Positions 1 through 9,031 of a DNA stretch of 24,535 bases are shown here, piece after piece; the first letter of the stretch is position 1; each line of letters begins with the position of its first letter. The DNA is from CAYSPU01 sp964432995 (GTDB taxonomy: Bacteria > Verrucomicrobiota > Verrucomicrobiia > Limisphaerales > JAHDYP01). Position numbers and translations under genes: made by a program. The notes below the pieces were generated by a model, which was given only the letters and a program-made list of their open reading frames with translations, had not been told where the DNA came from and made no database searches. The stretch covers positions 1 to 24,535 of the forward strand of contig CAYSPU010000066.1 of NCBI GenBank assembly GCA_964432995.1. The letters are read 5' to 3'.

Positions 1-52
1 ACCTCCCAACCGTGAACCCTGAACCTCCCAACCGTGAACCCTGAACCTCCCA
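1..52. repeat. 22-base tandem repeat, two full units plus a partial
   Basis: The unit beginning ACCTCCCAACCGTGAACC is present exactly twice (1-22 and 23-44) and a third partial unit starts at 45 (ACCTCCCA) before diverging. It sits just before the first gene and may continue to the left of the window. No function is apparent. Confidence 0.85.
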
Positions 53-63
53 GCCATCCCCCG

Positions 64-306
64 ATGAACATCCTCGTTATTGGCCCCGGCTGCGCGAAGT
101 GCAAGACACTCGCGCAGTTCACGCAACAAGCCGTCACCGAACTCGGCCTGGCGGCGGACATCAACAAAATCACCGACCTCAAGCAGATCATGGCCTTGGG
201 CGTGATGATGACGCCGGCACTGGCGGTGAATGGCACCATCAAGGTGACCGGAAAGGTGCCGAGCATTCCCGAAATCAAGGCCATCCTGCAGCAGGCCGCA
301 GCCTGA
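64..306 (+). CDS. small thioredoxin-like CxxC redox protein
   Basis: An 80-residue protein of the 'redox-active disulfide protein 2' / small thioredoxin type. The active-site pair is in GCAKCK (Cys10, Cys13), following a first beta strand (MNILVIGPG), and a threonine-proline at 50-51 matches the conserved cis-proline position of the thioredoxin fold. There is no signal peptide, so it should act in the cytoplasm. The ATG at 64 is chosen because it begins directly at the first strand; an in-frame GTG at 34 would add a proline-rich tail derived from the tandem repeat. Such proteins often lie beside permeases and arsenic genes. Here it leads a cluster with ArsC, which in this subtype is re-reduced by thioredoxin, so it is a candidate electron donor (inference). 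The next gene starts 11 bases downstream. Confidence 0.85.
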   Translation: MNILVIGPGCAKCKTLAQFTQQAVTELGLAADINKITDLKQIMALGVMMTPALAVNGTIKVTGKVPSIPEIKAILQQAAA

Positions 307-317
307 ATACAAACAAC

Positions 318-1094
318 ATGAGCACGAAGACCATTGGTTTCGTCGGAGGCGGGCGGATCACCCGCGTTTTCCTTGAAGGCTGGCGGCGGGCAAATGCTCT
401 TCCGGCCAGCGTTCTGGTGAGCGACTGTAACGCCGACACGCTGACCAAACTCAAGGCCCAGTTCCCCGGCGTGCAGACGACGGGCGACAACCTGGGAGCG
501 GCGGCTCAAGACATCGTCTTCCTGGCCGTGCACCCGCCGGTCATGGCGGAGGTGGCGGCCGCCATCAAGGGCCGTCTCAAGTCGGGCGCGTTGGTGGTGT
601 CGTTGGCCCCCAAGTTCACGATCGGCAAACTGACGGAACTGCTGGGCGGTTTCGCGCGGCTGGCGCGAGTGATTCCGAATGCGCCGTCGGTGGTGAACTG
701 CGGTTTCAATCCGGTGGCCTTCGGCGAGGCGATCACGGCAGCGGATAAGGGAGAACTGACCACCCGGCTCGCGCCCTTGGGCGACTGCCCGGAGGTCGCC
801 GAGGCGAAGCTGGAGGCCTACGCCCTGCTCACCGGCATGGGCCCTACCTACCTGTGGTTCCAGCTTCAAGTCCTGGGCGATTTGGCCGCGGGCTTCGGTC
901 TGAGCGAAGCGGACATTGCCCTCGCTCTCAAGCGCATGGTCTGCGGCGCCGCCCGAACGCTGCTCGAATCCGGCCTCAGCCCTGCCGAAGTCATGGACCT
1001 TGTCCCCGTGAAGCCCCTGGCCGAGATGGAGCCACAGGTGAGTGCGATGTACCGGACACGGCTTCCGGCTCTCTACCAGAAGATCAAACCATGA
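318..1094 (+). CDS. pyrroline-5-carboxylate reductase-like NAD(P)-binding protein
   Basis: A 258-residue protein with an N-terminal Rossmann motif, IGFVGGGRIT (residues 5-14), as in ProC/F420-dependent oxidoreductase-like enzymes, and an all-helical C-terminal half. True ProC proteins carry a conserved TSPGGTT-like segment in the C-terminal domain. The corresponding region here reads PAEVMDLVPVKPLAEMEP, so that substrate motif is missing and proline synthesis is doubtful. Other ProC-like traits, such as the segment around RVIPNAPSVVNCG, remain. The ATG at 318 starts right before the Rossmann strand; no Shine-Dalgarno is visible. The stop overlaps the next start as ATGA, which suggests translational coupling with the exported thioredoxin. 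Its substrate is unknown; a dehydrogenase linked to thiol or arsenic metabolism is only a guess from context. Confidence 0.8.
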   Translation: MSTKTIGFVGGGRITRVFLEGWRRANALPASVLVSDCNADTLTKLKAQFPGVQTTGDNLGAAAQDIVFLAVHPPVMAEVAAAIKGRLKSGALVVSLAPKFTIGKLTELLGGFARLARVIPNAPSVVNCGFNPVAFGEAITAADKGELTTRLAPLGDCPEVAEAKLEAYALLTGMGPTYLWFQLQVLGDLAAGFGLSEADIALALKRMVCGAARTLLESGLSPAEVMDLVPVKPLAEMEPQVSAMYRTRLPALYQKIKP

Positions 1095-1570
1095 ACACTC
1101 CCACGAAACTCCTAATCGTCTTAGCCCTGGCCGTCGTCGTCGTCGGGGCCGTCGTTCTGAAGAACCACCGTGCTTCCGCTGGCATCAACTCGCCATCGGC
1201 AACGCCTGCAGCCAGCGGAGTGATGGCAGATCCGGCTTCCGACACGGGGCCAGTGGCTGCCGCTCGCCTGCCGAAGCTCATCGACCTCGGGGCGGACAAG
1301 TGCATTCCGTGCAAGGCGATGGCGCCCATCCTCGAGGAACTGAAGAAGGAACACGCCCACCGATTCACCACCGAGTTCATCGACGTGTGGAAGAATCCCA
1401 ACGCGGGCAAGGCCTTCGGAGTCGAGATCATCCCCACACAGATCTTCATTGACGCGGACGGCAAGGAGCTGTTCCGGCATGTCGGCTTTTACGGCAAGGA
1501 GGACATCCTCGGCAAATGGAGGGAACTGGGCGTGGACGTTTCCGGCAAATCGGCTGCACCGACGAACTGA
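1091..1570 (+). CDS. membrane-anchored or exported thioredoxin family protein
   Basis: A 159-residue protein. Residues 7-23 form one hydrophobic segment (LLIVLALAVVVVGAVVL) after a short basic start, followed by a low-complexity Ala/Ser linker to about residue 55 and then a thioredoxin domain. The active site is CIPCKAM (Cys71, Cys74) and the cis-proline region is IIPTQIFID (Pro115). The domain should therefore face the periplasm, tethered or released. The gene overlaps the upstream dehydrogenase by four bases. A CcdA-type transporter three kilobases downstream is the usual partner that passes electrons to periplasmic thioredoxins, for instance to keep CxxCH cysteines reduced for haem attachment. 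The cytochrome encoded next supports that pairing (inference). Confidence 0.88.
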   Translation: MNTPTKLLIVLALAVVVVGAVVLKNHRASAGINSPSATPAASGVMADPASDTGPVAAARLPKLIDLGADKCIPCKAMAPILEELKKEHAHRFTTEFIDVWKNPNAGKAFGVEIIPTQIFIDADGKELFRHVGFYGKEDILGKWRELGVDVSGKSAAPTN

Positions 1571-1633
1571 CGCTCGCGCCTCGCAGACCGGCGCCCAGAG
1601 AGCAATCCAACACCACTCGGCCAACGTCAGACC

Positions 1634-4147
1634 ATGAAGACGCGACCAGACCCAGGCTTGGATCCCCGGCTCGGCGTCGGATTGGTTTTCGTGCTGGCGG
1701 GCGCGGTGGTGCTGACCGACGGAGCGCGAGCCGCCGCCGCGGTCACAAGTGAGGGGCCCAGGCGGGCCATCCGGATCTGTCCCCCCTACCAGTTGAAGGA
1801 CGAGCAGGGCAACGTCGTCGATCCTGTCCGTGGAGTGAACGCCACCGCGCCCTATTCGCCGCGCCAAACCTGCGGCGCTGCCGGTTGTCACGACTACAAC
1901 AAGATCACCGAGGGCTACCACTTCACCCAAGGCAAGGGCGAGGCGGTGCCCGCCGACATGGCCGCGCGGTATCGATGGGTGTCCTCGCCCGGCAACTACG
2001 GCGGCACGTGGTGCTCACCCGCGCCGCTCTACCGCTATCTCGCGCCCAAAACCAACGCCTCGCCGGTGACCATCGACATGACCTCCGCCACCTTCATCAC
2101 GGCGGGGTGCGGCAACTGTCATCCGGGCGGAGGACCGCTGGAGTTCGATCGCGACGGCAAACGCTACGACACATGGATGCGGGACCCGGCCAGCGGCCTG
2201 ACCCCCGGCGGCGACAACCGATTCGACGGCGACTACTACAAGACCCGCTGGTCGGATTCTGGCGTCATCGAGGCCGATTGCCTCCTCTGCCATCTGCCGG
2301 AGTACGACCTCAAGAAGCGGAACGACCAGGTCGCCAAGCTCAACTTCCGCTGGGCCGCCACCGAAGGCGCGGGCTTCGGCAAGGTCACGGGACGCGTGGC
2401 CAGCAATGAAGCCCCGCAAGTCGCCTACGACCTGAAGAACTTCGACGCCAGTGGCAAGCTCAAGGTGCGGGTGGTTACGCAACCAAGAAACGAGACCTGT
2501 CTCAACTGCCATGCCCAGCCCGGTTGGAAGAAGCGCGGGGCGGACTATCGCGCCCGGACGGACGTTCACTTTCGATCCGGACTGCGCTGTGTGGATTGCC
2601 ACCCCGCCGGCAGCAATGCCGATGATCCCCGGATTCACGGCCACGAGGTGCATCAATTCGGCAAGGGCGACGATCCCGGCGGGCGGGTGCGCGACGATCT
2701 GGACAACACCGTGCGCGGTTGCGTGAGTTGCCATACGAGCGGCAAGTTCGGCGCACCCATGGCCACTCACCCCTGGCTGCCGCCGCTGCATCTGGAGAGG
2801 ATCGCCTGCCAGACCTGCCACACGCCGACCAAGCAGGTGATGCCCATTCAGGTGCAAGCCAGCGATGTGTTCAATCGCGACGCGTGGATTGATCCCGGCG
2901 GCAAGCAGCTCTGGACCTTCTACGGCGTGGACGGCGCATACCGCAACCACTACGGCCTCCTGAAAGTCATGGGCTACGACGACAAACCCACCGAGACGTT
3001 CCGGCCGGTCCTGGCCAACTACAAGGGCAAGATCTTTCCCGTGAACCGCGTCCACTCGACCTGGCCGGGCATCGAAACGCCCGGAAAACCGGGCCTGATG
3101 CAGCCGCGACCGCCAGACATTCACAAGATGTGGAAAGCGCATTTCGACGATCCCACGCAGTATCCCGAACTGGCCCGGATCAAGGATGACGACGGAGACG
3201 GTGCTCTGGAGATCAATCGCCCCGAAGAGGTGGACGCCCTGATCGCGGCGGTGACAGGGCATTTGACCGCGCTCAACTACGATCTGAAAGGCAGGCGCGT
3301 CGTGTGGGTCTCCAGTAACCGGGTCTATCACTCGGGAACGGAATTCCGAGTCCTGGACAAGGCCGAATGGGAAGCCTCGCCCTATGCCAACGTCCACAAA
3401 TACAACCACGACATCGCACCGGCCCGGGCCGCACTCGGCTCGGGTGGCTGCACCGACTGCCACTCGTCGAAGTCGGAGTTCTTTGACCGCGCCGTGCTGC
3501 TCACGGCGTTCTCCCCCGAGGACGGCGGCCCGCGCTGGACGGGCAACTCCGCCATTCTCGGTTTCTCACCGGCTTCCGTCTGGCTCGGGGCGTTCCGGGA
3601 GCAAATGCTGAAGCCTGTTCTGTACGCGCTGCTGGCGTTGCTGGGAGGTCTGTTGGCCATCCTGGGCCTGCGAGGCGTGGCCGTGCGTCACCAGGTTTTG
3701 TCGCCATTGGCGTCGGTCGGTTGGTCATGGCTGGCTCTCGCGGGCTTCATGGTGGGCGGCGTGCTGGTAGCTCGTTCCCCCGAACTGACGGAATACATGA
3801 CCGCAAGGCGCTTTGCGCTCGACGCGGCGCACTTCTGGATTGGGATGGGCGTGCTCCTCGTGGGGTTGGTGCTGGCCTTGCAGCGTCCCGTCAACGGCAA
3901 GGCGGTGTCCACGCCGGCCGTTCTCGGCAAGGCGTTGTGGATGCTGTTGGTGTTGACTGGGATTTGTGGAGCGCTGGTGCTCCTCAGACTTGGTTGGTTG
4001 GCGGCTTTGACGCGCTGGGCTTACACCGGGTTTGACCTTGGCCTCACTCTGCTCGCGCTGGTGTCCGTCATCACGCTGGTCCGGCGGTTCGGCAAACCAG
4101 CTGCCCCGGAGGCGGAACCGGGACAAACGCAAGCGGTGGCGGGGTGA
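1634..4147 (+). CDS. octaheme c-type cytochrome with C-terminal membrane domain
   Basis: An 837-residue protein. A hydrophobic leader (residues ~13-36) gives export. Seven canonical CxxCH haem sites begin at Cys159, 216, 289, 319, 363, 392 and 606, and an eighth site, CGAAGCH (80-86), has the rarer CX4CH spacing. The haem region spans about residues 80-610, with a cysteine-free stretch between 397 and 605. After about residue 655 come five predicted membrane helices and a short cytoplasmic tail; within them only His733 is an obvious haem-ligand candidate, so a di-haem cytochrome b-type domain is not evident. I cannot name the family; octaheme oxidoreductases and multihaem electron carriers are the nearest comparisons. 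It sits between thioredoxin and CcdA genes in an arsenic cluster, suggesting a periplasmic electron-transfer role. No Shine-Dalgarno is visible at the ATG. Confidence 0.85.
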   Translation: MKTRPDPGLDPRLGVGLVFVLAGAVVLTDGARAAAAVTSEGPRRAIRICPPYQLKDEQGNVVDPVRGVNATAPYSPRQTCGAAGCHDYNKITEGYHFTQGKGEAVPADMAARYRWVSSPGNYGGTWCSPAPLYRYLAPKTNASPVTIDMTSATFITAGCGNCHPGGGPLEFDRDGKRYDTWMRDPASGLTPGGDNRFDGDYYKTRWSDSGVIEADCLLCHLPEYDLKKRNDQVAKLNFRWAATEGAGFGKVTGRVASNEAPQVAYDLKNFDASGKLKVRVVTQPRNETCLNCHAQPGWKKRGADYRARTDVHFRSGLRCVDCHPAGSNADDPRIHGHEVHQFGKGDDPGGRVRDDLDNTVRGCVSCHTSGKFGAPMATHPWLPPLHLERIACQTCHTPTKQVMPIQVQASDVFNRDAWIDPGGKQLWTFYGVDGAYRNHYGLLKVMGYDDKPTETFRPVLANYKGKIFPVNRVHSTWPGIETPGKPGLMQPRPPDIHKMWKAHFDDPTQYPELARIKDDDGDGALEINRPEEVDALIAAVTGHLTALNYDLKGRRVVWVSSNRVYHSGTEFRVLDKAEWEASPYANVHKYNHDIAPARAALGSGGCTDCHSSKSEFFDRAVLLTAFSPEDGGPRWTGNSAILGFSPASVWLGAFREQMLKPVLYALLALLGGLLAILGLRGVAVRHQVLSPLASVGWSWLALAGFMVGGVLVARSPELTEYMTARRFALDAAHFWIGMGVLLVGLVLALQRPVNGKAVSTPAVLGKALWMLLVLTGICGALVLLRLGWLAALTRWAYTGFDLGLTLLALVSVITLVRRFGKPAAPEAEPGQTQAVAG

Positions 4148-4238
4148 ATGCGCGCAGCGAAGCTCTCCGGGCGGGCAAGAGCAACCGGACGGCACCAACC
4201 AGGACGGTATGCCGCCGGTCTCGGACAACCGCTGCTTT

Positions 4239-4937
4239 ATGGAACAACTCTTGACCAACCTGAGTCGTGCCGTCGAAGGTGCGCCCCTGGCTGCGTTGGC
4301 GGCCTCGGTCGTGTGGGGCATTCTGAGCATTGTGCTGAGCCCATGCCACCTGGCCAGTATCCCCCTGATCGTCGGTTTCATCAGCGAGCAAGGGCAGGTG
4401 ACGGCCAAGCGTGCGTTCTGGACGTCCACCCTGTTCTCGGTGGGCATCCTCATCACCATTGCGGCCATAGGGGCGATCACGGCGGCGGCCGGGCGCATGA
4501 TGGGGGACGTCGGCCGTTACGGGAATTACTTCGTGGCGCTCATCTTCTTTCTGGTGGGACTGCATCTGATCGGGGTGATTCCGATGCCGTGGTCGGGCCC
4601 CGGGCAGGTCAACATGAAACGCAAGGGATTGCTCGCGGCGTTCCTGTTGGGCCTGATCTTCGGAATCGCGCTGGGTCCCTGCACGTTTGCGTATATGGCG
4701 CCGATGCTGGCAGTGACGTTCAAGCTGGCGGAATCAAGTCCGGTCCACGGGGCATCGCTCCTTCTGGCCTACGGCGTGGGGCACTGTGCGGTGATCGTGC
4801 TGGCCGGGACGTTCACCGAGGTGGTGCAGCGGTTCCTGAATTGGAACGAACAGTCCAAGGGGGTGACAGTGGTCAAGACCGTCTGCGGCGCGTTGGTGCT
4901 CCTGGGCGGGGTTTGGCTGATCTACATCGCTCCGTGA
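4239..4937 (+). CDS. CcdA-type cytochrome c biogenesis / thiol-disulfide transporter
   Basis: A 232-residue protein with about six membrane helices. The two signature cysteines of the DsbD/CcdA transmembrane family are present in LSPCHLASIP (Cys36) and LGPCTFAYMAP (Cys148), each preceded by Pro at the helix kink. This family moves electrons from cytoplasmic thioredoxin to periplasmic thiol proteins. Both partners are encoded nearby: a cytoplasmic CxxC protein at 64 and an exported thioredoxin at 1091. The multihaem cytochrome immediately upstream is a likely beneficiary because apocytochrome cysteines must be kept reduced. The ATG at 4239 is preferred since it precedes the first amphipathic helix; an in-frame ATG at 4209 would add ten residues. 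Confidence 0.88.
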   Translation: MEQLLTNLSRAVEGAPLAALAASVVWGILSIVLSPCHLASIPLIVGFISEQGQVTAKRAFWTSTLFSVGILITIAAIGAITAAAGRMMGDVGRYGNYFVALIFFLVGLHLIGVIPMPWSGPGQVNMKRKGLLAAFLLGLIFGIALGPCTFAYMAPMLAVTFKLAESSPVHGASLLLAYGVGHCAVIVLAGTFTEVVQRFLNWNEQSKGVTVVKTVCGALVLLGGVWLIYIAP

Positions 4938-4969
4938 CCTTGCGCGACTACCGAGTTATGCCGACGCCA

Positions 4970-6325
4970 ATGTCGAAGTTGAGAGTCTTGTTCCTCTGCA
5001 CGGGCAATTCGTGTCGCAGCCAGATGGCGGAGGGCTGGGCGCGCCATCTGAAGGGGGACCTCATCGAGCCGTATTCGGCCGGGATCGAGAAGCACGGACT
5101 GAATCCGCACGCCGTCCAGGTCATGGCCGAAGCGGGGGTGGACATCTCGAGACAGCGTTCGAAGACGGTCACGGAACTGGGATCGGCACGGTTCGATTGC
5201 GTGGTGACGGTGTGCGGCCACGCCCACGAGCACTGTCCGGTCTTTCCCGGTCAGACCACAGTGGTGCATGTCGGATTTGAAGATCCACCAACCCTGACCC
5301 GGCACTTGCCCGACGGCGAGGAGAAGCTCGCCGTCTATCGGCGGGTGCGAGACGAGATCCGGCGGTGGGTGGAGACGTTACCCGACGCGTCGACCACGCC
5401 GAGAGAAACTAAAGACGCTATGAGCAATTCCACCAAGTCCGTTGACTCCGAACTGCTACGCCAGAAGGTTCGCGAAGGCTACGGGAAGATCGCCGGCAGC
5501 GGCGGTTCCTGCTGCGGCACGGCGCCGACCTGCTGTGGTTCGACGCCGGCGACATCGGAGGACCTGGCCAAACACATCGGCTACTCGGCCGAGGAGCTGG
5601 CCGCGCTGCCGGAGGGGGCCAACATGGGCCTTTCCTGCGGCAATCCCAATGCGCTGGCCGCACTCCAGCCTGGCGAAGTGGTGCTGGACCTGGGCGCCGG
5701 GGGCGGTTTTGACATCTTCATCGCCGGCAAGAAGGTTGGTCCCACCGGTCGCGCCATCGGCGTGGATATGACCCCGGAGATGCTGGCCAAGGCGCGACGG
5801 AACATCGCCACCTATCGGGAACGCACCGGTCTCGACAACGTCGAGTTTCGCCTCGGCGAAATCGAGCATCTTCCAGCGGCGGACGCGAGCGTGGACGTGG
5901 TCATCTCGAATTGCGTCATCAATCTGTCGCCGGACAAACCGCAGGTGTGGCGGGAGATCGCGCGGGTGTTGAAGCCGGGCGGTCGCGTGGCCGTGTCCGA
6001 CCTGGCACTGCTCAAGCCCTTGCCGCCAGCCGTGGCCGAGAGTGTTGAGGCGCTGGTTGGCTGTGTGGCGGGGGCGGTGCTGGTCTCGGAGACGCAACGC
6101 ATGGCCAAGGAAGCGGGTCTGGTGGACGTCGTGACCGAAACCAAGTCTTCCTACATCGACGGCATGGCGGACTGGCAAGATCCGCTCTATCAGAAGATTC
6201 TGGCCCATCTGCCTCCCGGCACGAGGCCCAGTGACTACGTGACGAGCCTCGAGATCACCGCGCGCAAAGGTTCGTCTTGTTGTGGCACGAGTATCTCGCC
6301 GAGATCTGGTGGTTGCTGCGGCTGA
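4970..6325 (+). CDS. ArsC-ArsM fusion: arsenate reductase joined to arsenite methyltransferase
   Basis: One open frame of 451 residues encodes two enzymes. Residues 1-~140 are a low-molecular-weight-phosphatase-fold arsenate reductase: the P-loop CTGNSCRS gives Cys10 and Cys15, and CGHAHEHC gives Cys82 and Cys89, the same numbering as the thioredoxin-coupled pI258 ArsC, which supports the ATG at 4970 (one at 4958 would add four residues). FEDPP supplies the catalytic Asp. From residue 151 (an internal ATG at 5420) follows ArsM: Cys-rich SCCGTAPTCCG, the SAM-binding DLGAGGGFD, and the three arsenic-binding cysteines in LSCGNP (223), SNCVIN (315) and VGCVAG (365), the last two 50 residues apart as in characterised ArsM. 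A Cys-rich tail (SSCCGT, GGCCG) ends it. No stop separates the halves. Expected chemistry: arsenate to arsenite, then methylation. Confidence 0.9.
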   Translation: MSKLRVLFLCTGNSCRSQMAEGWARHLKGDLIEPYSAGIEKHGLNPHAVQVMAEAGVDISRQRSKTVTELGSARFDCVVTVCGHAHEHCPVFPGQTTVVHVGFEDPPTLTRHLPDGEEKLAVYRRVRDEIRRWVETLPDASTTPRETKDAMSNSTKSVDSELLRQKVREGYGKIAGSGGSCCGTAPTCCGSTPATSEDLAKHIGYSAEELAALPEGANMGLSCGNPNALAALQPGEVVLDLGAGGGFDIFIAGKKVGPTGRAIGVDMTPEMLAKARRNIATYRERTGLDNVEFRLGEIEHLPAADASVDVVISNCVINLSPDKPQVWREIARVLKPGGRVAVSDLALLKPLPPAVAESVEALVGCVAGAVLVSETQRMAKEAGLVDVVTETKSSYIDGMADWQDPLYQKILAHLPPGTRPSDYVTSLEITARKGSSCCGTSISPRSGGCCG

Positions 6326-6341
6326 CGCCAAGCTCCGGACT

Positions 6342-6347
6342 GGAGAT
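6342..6347 (+). promoter_or_regulatory. ribosome binding site of acr3
   Basis: GGAGAT lies four bases before the ATG at 6352 and selects this start over the in-frame ATG at 6277, which is inside the preceding arsM coding sequence. It is one of few recognisable Shine-Dalgarno sequences in this operon. Confidence 0.55.
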
Positions 6348-6351
6348 AGCC

Positions 6352-7461
<1,110 letters not shown>

Positions 7462-7516
7462 GACGCATGCCGTGGACCGCTTATGGACTGCGGACACGGA
7501 GCAACTGTCGGCGCTG

Positions 7517-9012
7517 CTATCGCGGGGGCCGTCCCCGCACGATGTGCAGTTTCTCCTGCATCCGGCGGACTCGTACCGGCTCGCGCGCGGCTAGGTTCCT
7601 GGTTTCCCCTGGGTCGCTCTCGAGGTCATACAGTTGCGGCTCGGCGGCAATGCCGGATTCGATGTCCGTTTGGGCAAAGCGTGCGGGGCCCTTGCCCGGA
7701 GGAATGTACTTCCACGGCCCCTGGCGCAGGGCCAAGCCGCTGGCAGCATGGACGAATTCCGTTCGACCGGAGCGGCCTTCGCCCAACAACGCGGCCAGGA
7801 CGTTCCGGCTGTCCGGTGCCGTTTCGGCTGGAACCGGCACGTTGACCAAGGCCGCCAGAGTCGACACGAANNNNNNNNNNCGCCGGGACGTACGCGGGCG
7901 GGCCAGCGGACCACAAACGGCACGCGCGTGCCGGCCTCGAACAGGCTGTATTTCCCGCCACGAAAGGGGCCGCCTGGTTGATGGCCATTGCGGTCCGCTA
8001 CGGCGCCGTCGGCGTAGCCGTCGTCCAGCACGGGGCCGTTGTCACTGGTCAAGATGACCAACGTGTTCCGGGCGAGGGTCAGGCGGTCCAGGGCCGCCAC
8101 GATTTCGCCCACGGAGGCATCGAACTGGTGGACGGCGTCGCCGCGCCGCCCGCAATCGCTGCTACCGCGAAACCGCGGGTGCGGCACTCGCGGAACGTGA
8201 ATGTCGTGCGTGGCAAAGTAGAGGAAGAAGGGTCGCATCCGGTTCTCCTCGATGAACCGTACCGCGCGACGCGTGATCACGTCGGCCATGTCCTCGTCCA
8301 CCCAGCGGGCGGCGCGCCCCCCGGACATGAAGCCGATTCGGCTGATGCCGTTAACGATTGTCTGGTCGTGGCCGTGGGTAAGTCCCATTGTGAGAAGCTC
8401 AGGATGATCCCGGGCCGTGGGATCGTCTCCGACCTTCGCGCTGAAGCTGACCTGGAGCGGGTCTGCGGGATCGAGGCCGACCACGCTTCCGTTTTCCACG
8501 TAGACGCAGGGCGTGCGATCTCCGGTGGCGGGGATGATGAACGACTCGTCGAAGCCCACCTCGCGAGGGCCCGGGGCGATTTCGTCATTCCAATCGGTTG
8601 TCCCGTGGCCGCGGCCCAAACCGAGATGCCATTTGCCTACTACGGCGGTTCGGTATCCAGCCTGTCGCAGCAAAGCGGGCAGGGTTGCCCGCCCCGGTTC
8701 GATGATCAGTGCAGCGTCCCCGGTGAGGACGCCCGTTCCCTTCTTCCGCCAGGCATACTCCCCGGTCAACAGCGCGTACCGACTCGGCGTGCAGGTCGCT
8801 GAAGCCGCGTGTCCGTCAGTGAAACGCAGTCCTTCGGTCGCCAACCGATCCACATGCGGCGTTCGCACCTTCGTCGCGCCGTAGCAGCCGACGTCGCCGT
8901 AGCCGATGTCGTCGGCGAGGATCAGGACGATATTCGGCCGCGGAGCCGATTCCGTGCGAAGCCCCGAGGTCGGGATGAGGATCGCTACGAGCAGGAGGCG
9001 GAGGTTGAACAT
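7517..9012 (-). CDS. type I sulfatase (arylsulfatase family), interrupted by a scaffold gap
   Basis: An exported sulfatase with a leader (residues 1-23). The metal ligands are in LADDIGYGD (Asp34, Asp35). The formylglycine motif CTPSR has Cys74 as the residue to be oxidised by a maturase, GKWHLG supplies the catalytic Lys127 and His129, and TSDNGP is the later metal site. Ten Ns at 7871-7880 separate ...RWPARVRPG from FVSTLAALVNVPVP, which continues in another frame to a TAG at 7517; typical sulfatases read through this join with about ten further residues. Frame continuity requires a true gap length of 2 modulo 3. The C-terminal part contains ALRQGPWKYI and LYDLESDPGETRNLA, standard for the family. 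It lies 19 bases after the DUF5010-like gene and is probably co-transcribed. Its sulfated carbohydrate substrate cannot be read from sequence. Confidence 0.9.
7871..7880. other. assembly gap inside the sulfatase gene
   Basis: Ten Ns, the same length as the other gap, indicating a fixed scaffold placeholder rather than a measured distance. The sulfatase reading frame changes across it. Confidence 0.95.
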
Positions 9013-9031
9013 TCGAAAATGGGGTTACCTA

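Noticed and set aside
2015..3463. A 482-residue minus-strand ORF opposite the cytochrome gene
   Set aside because: It is an antisense shadow of a long GC-rich coding frame; the plus strand has haem motifs and membrane helices.
4148..4957. Upstream extension of the ArsC-ArsM frame to 4148
   Set aside because: This part overlaps the CcdA-type gene in another frame and is Arg/Gly-rich shadow sequence; the pI258-like ArsC numbering fits the ATG at 4970.
7522..7538. GC-rich inverted repeat GCGGGG/CCCCGC as a terminator between acr3 and the sulfatase gene
   Set aside because: It lies inside the last codons of the sulfatase gene (ending RGRPPR) and has no T-run.
8072..8085. GGGTCAGGC match to the mobile element ends inside the sulfatase gene
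   Set aside because: Only a partial match without a paired inverted arm; coincidental within coding sequence.
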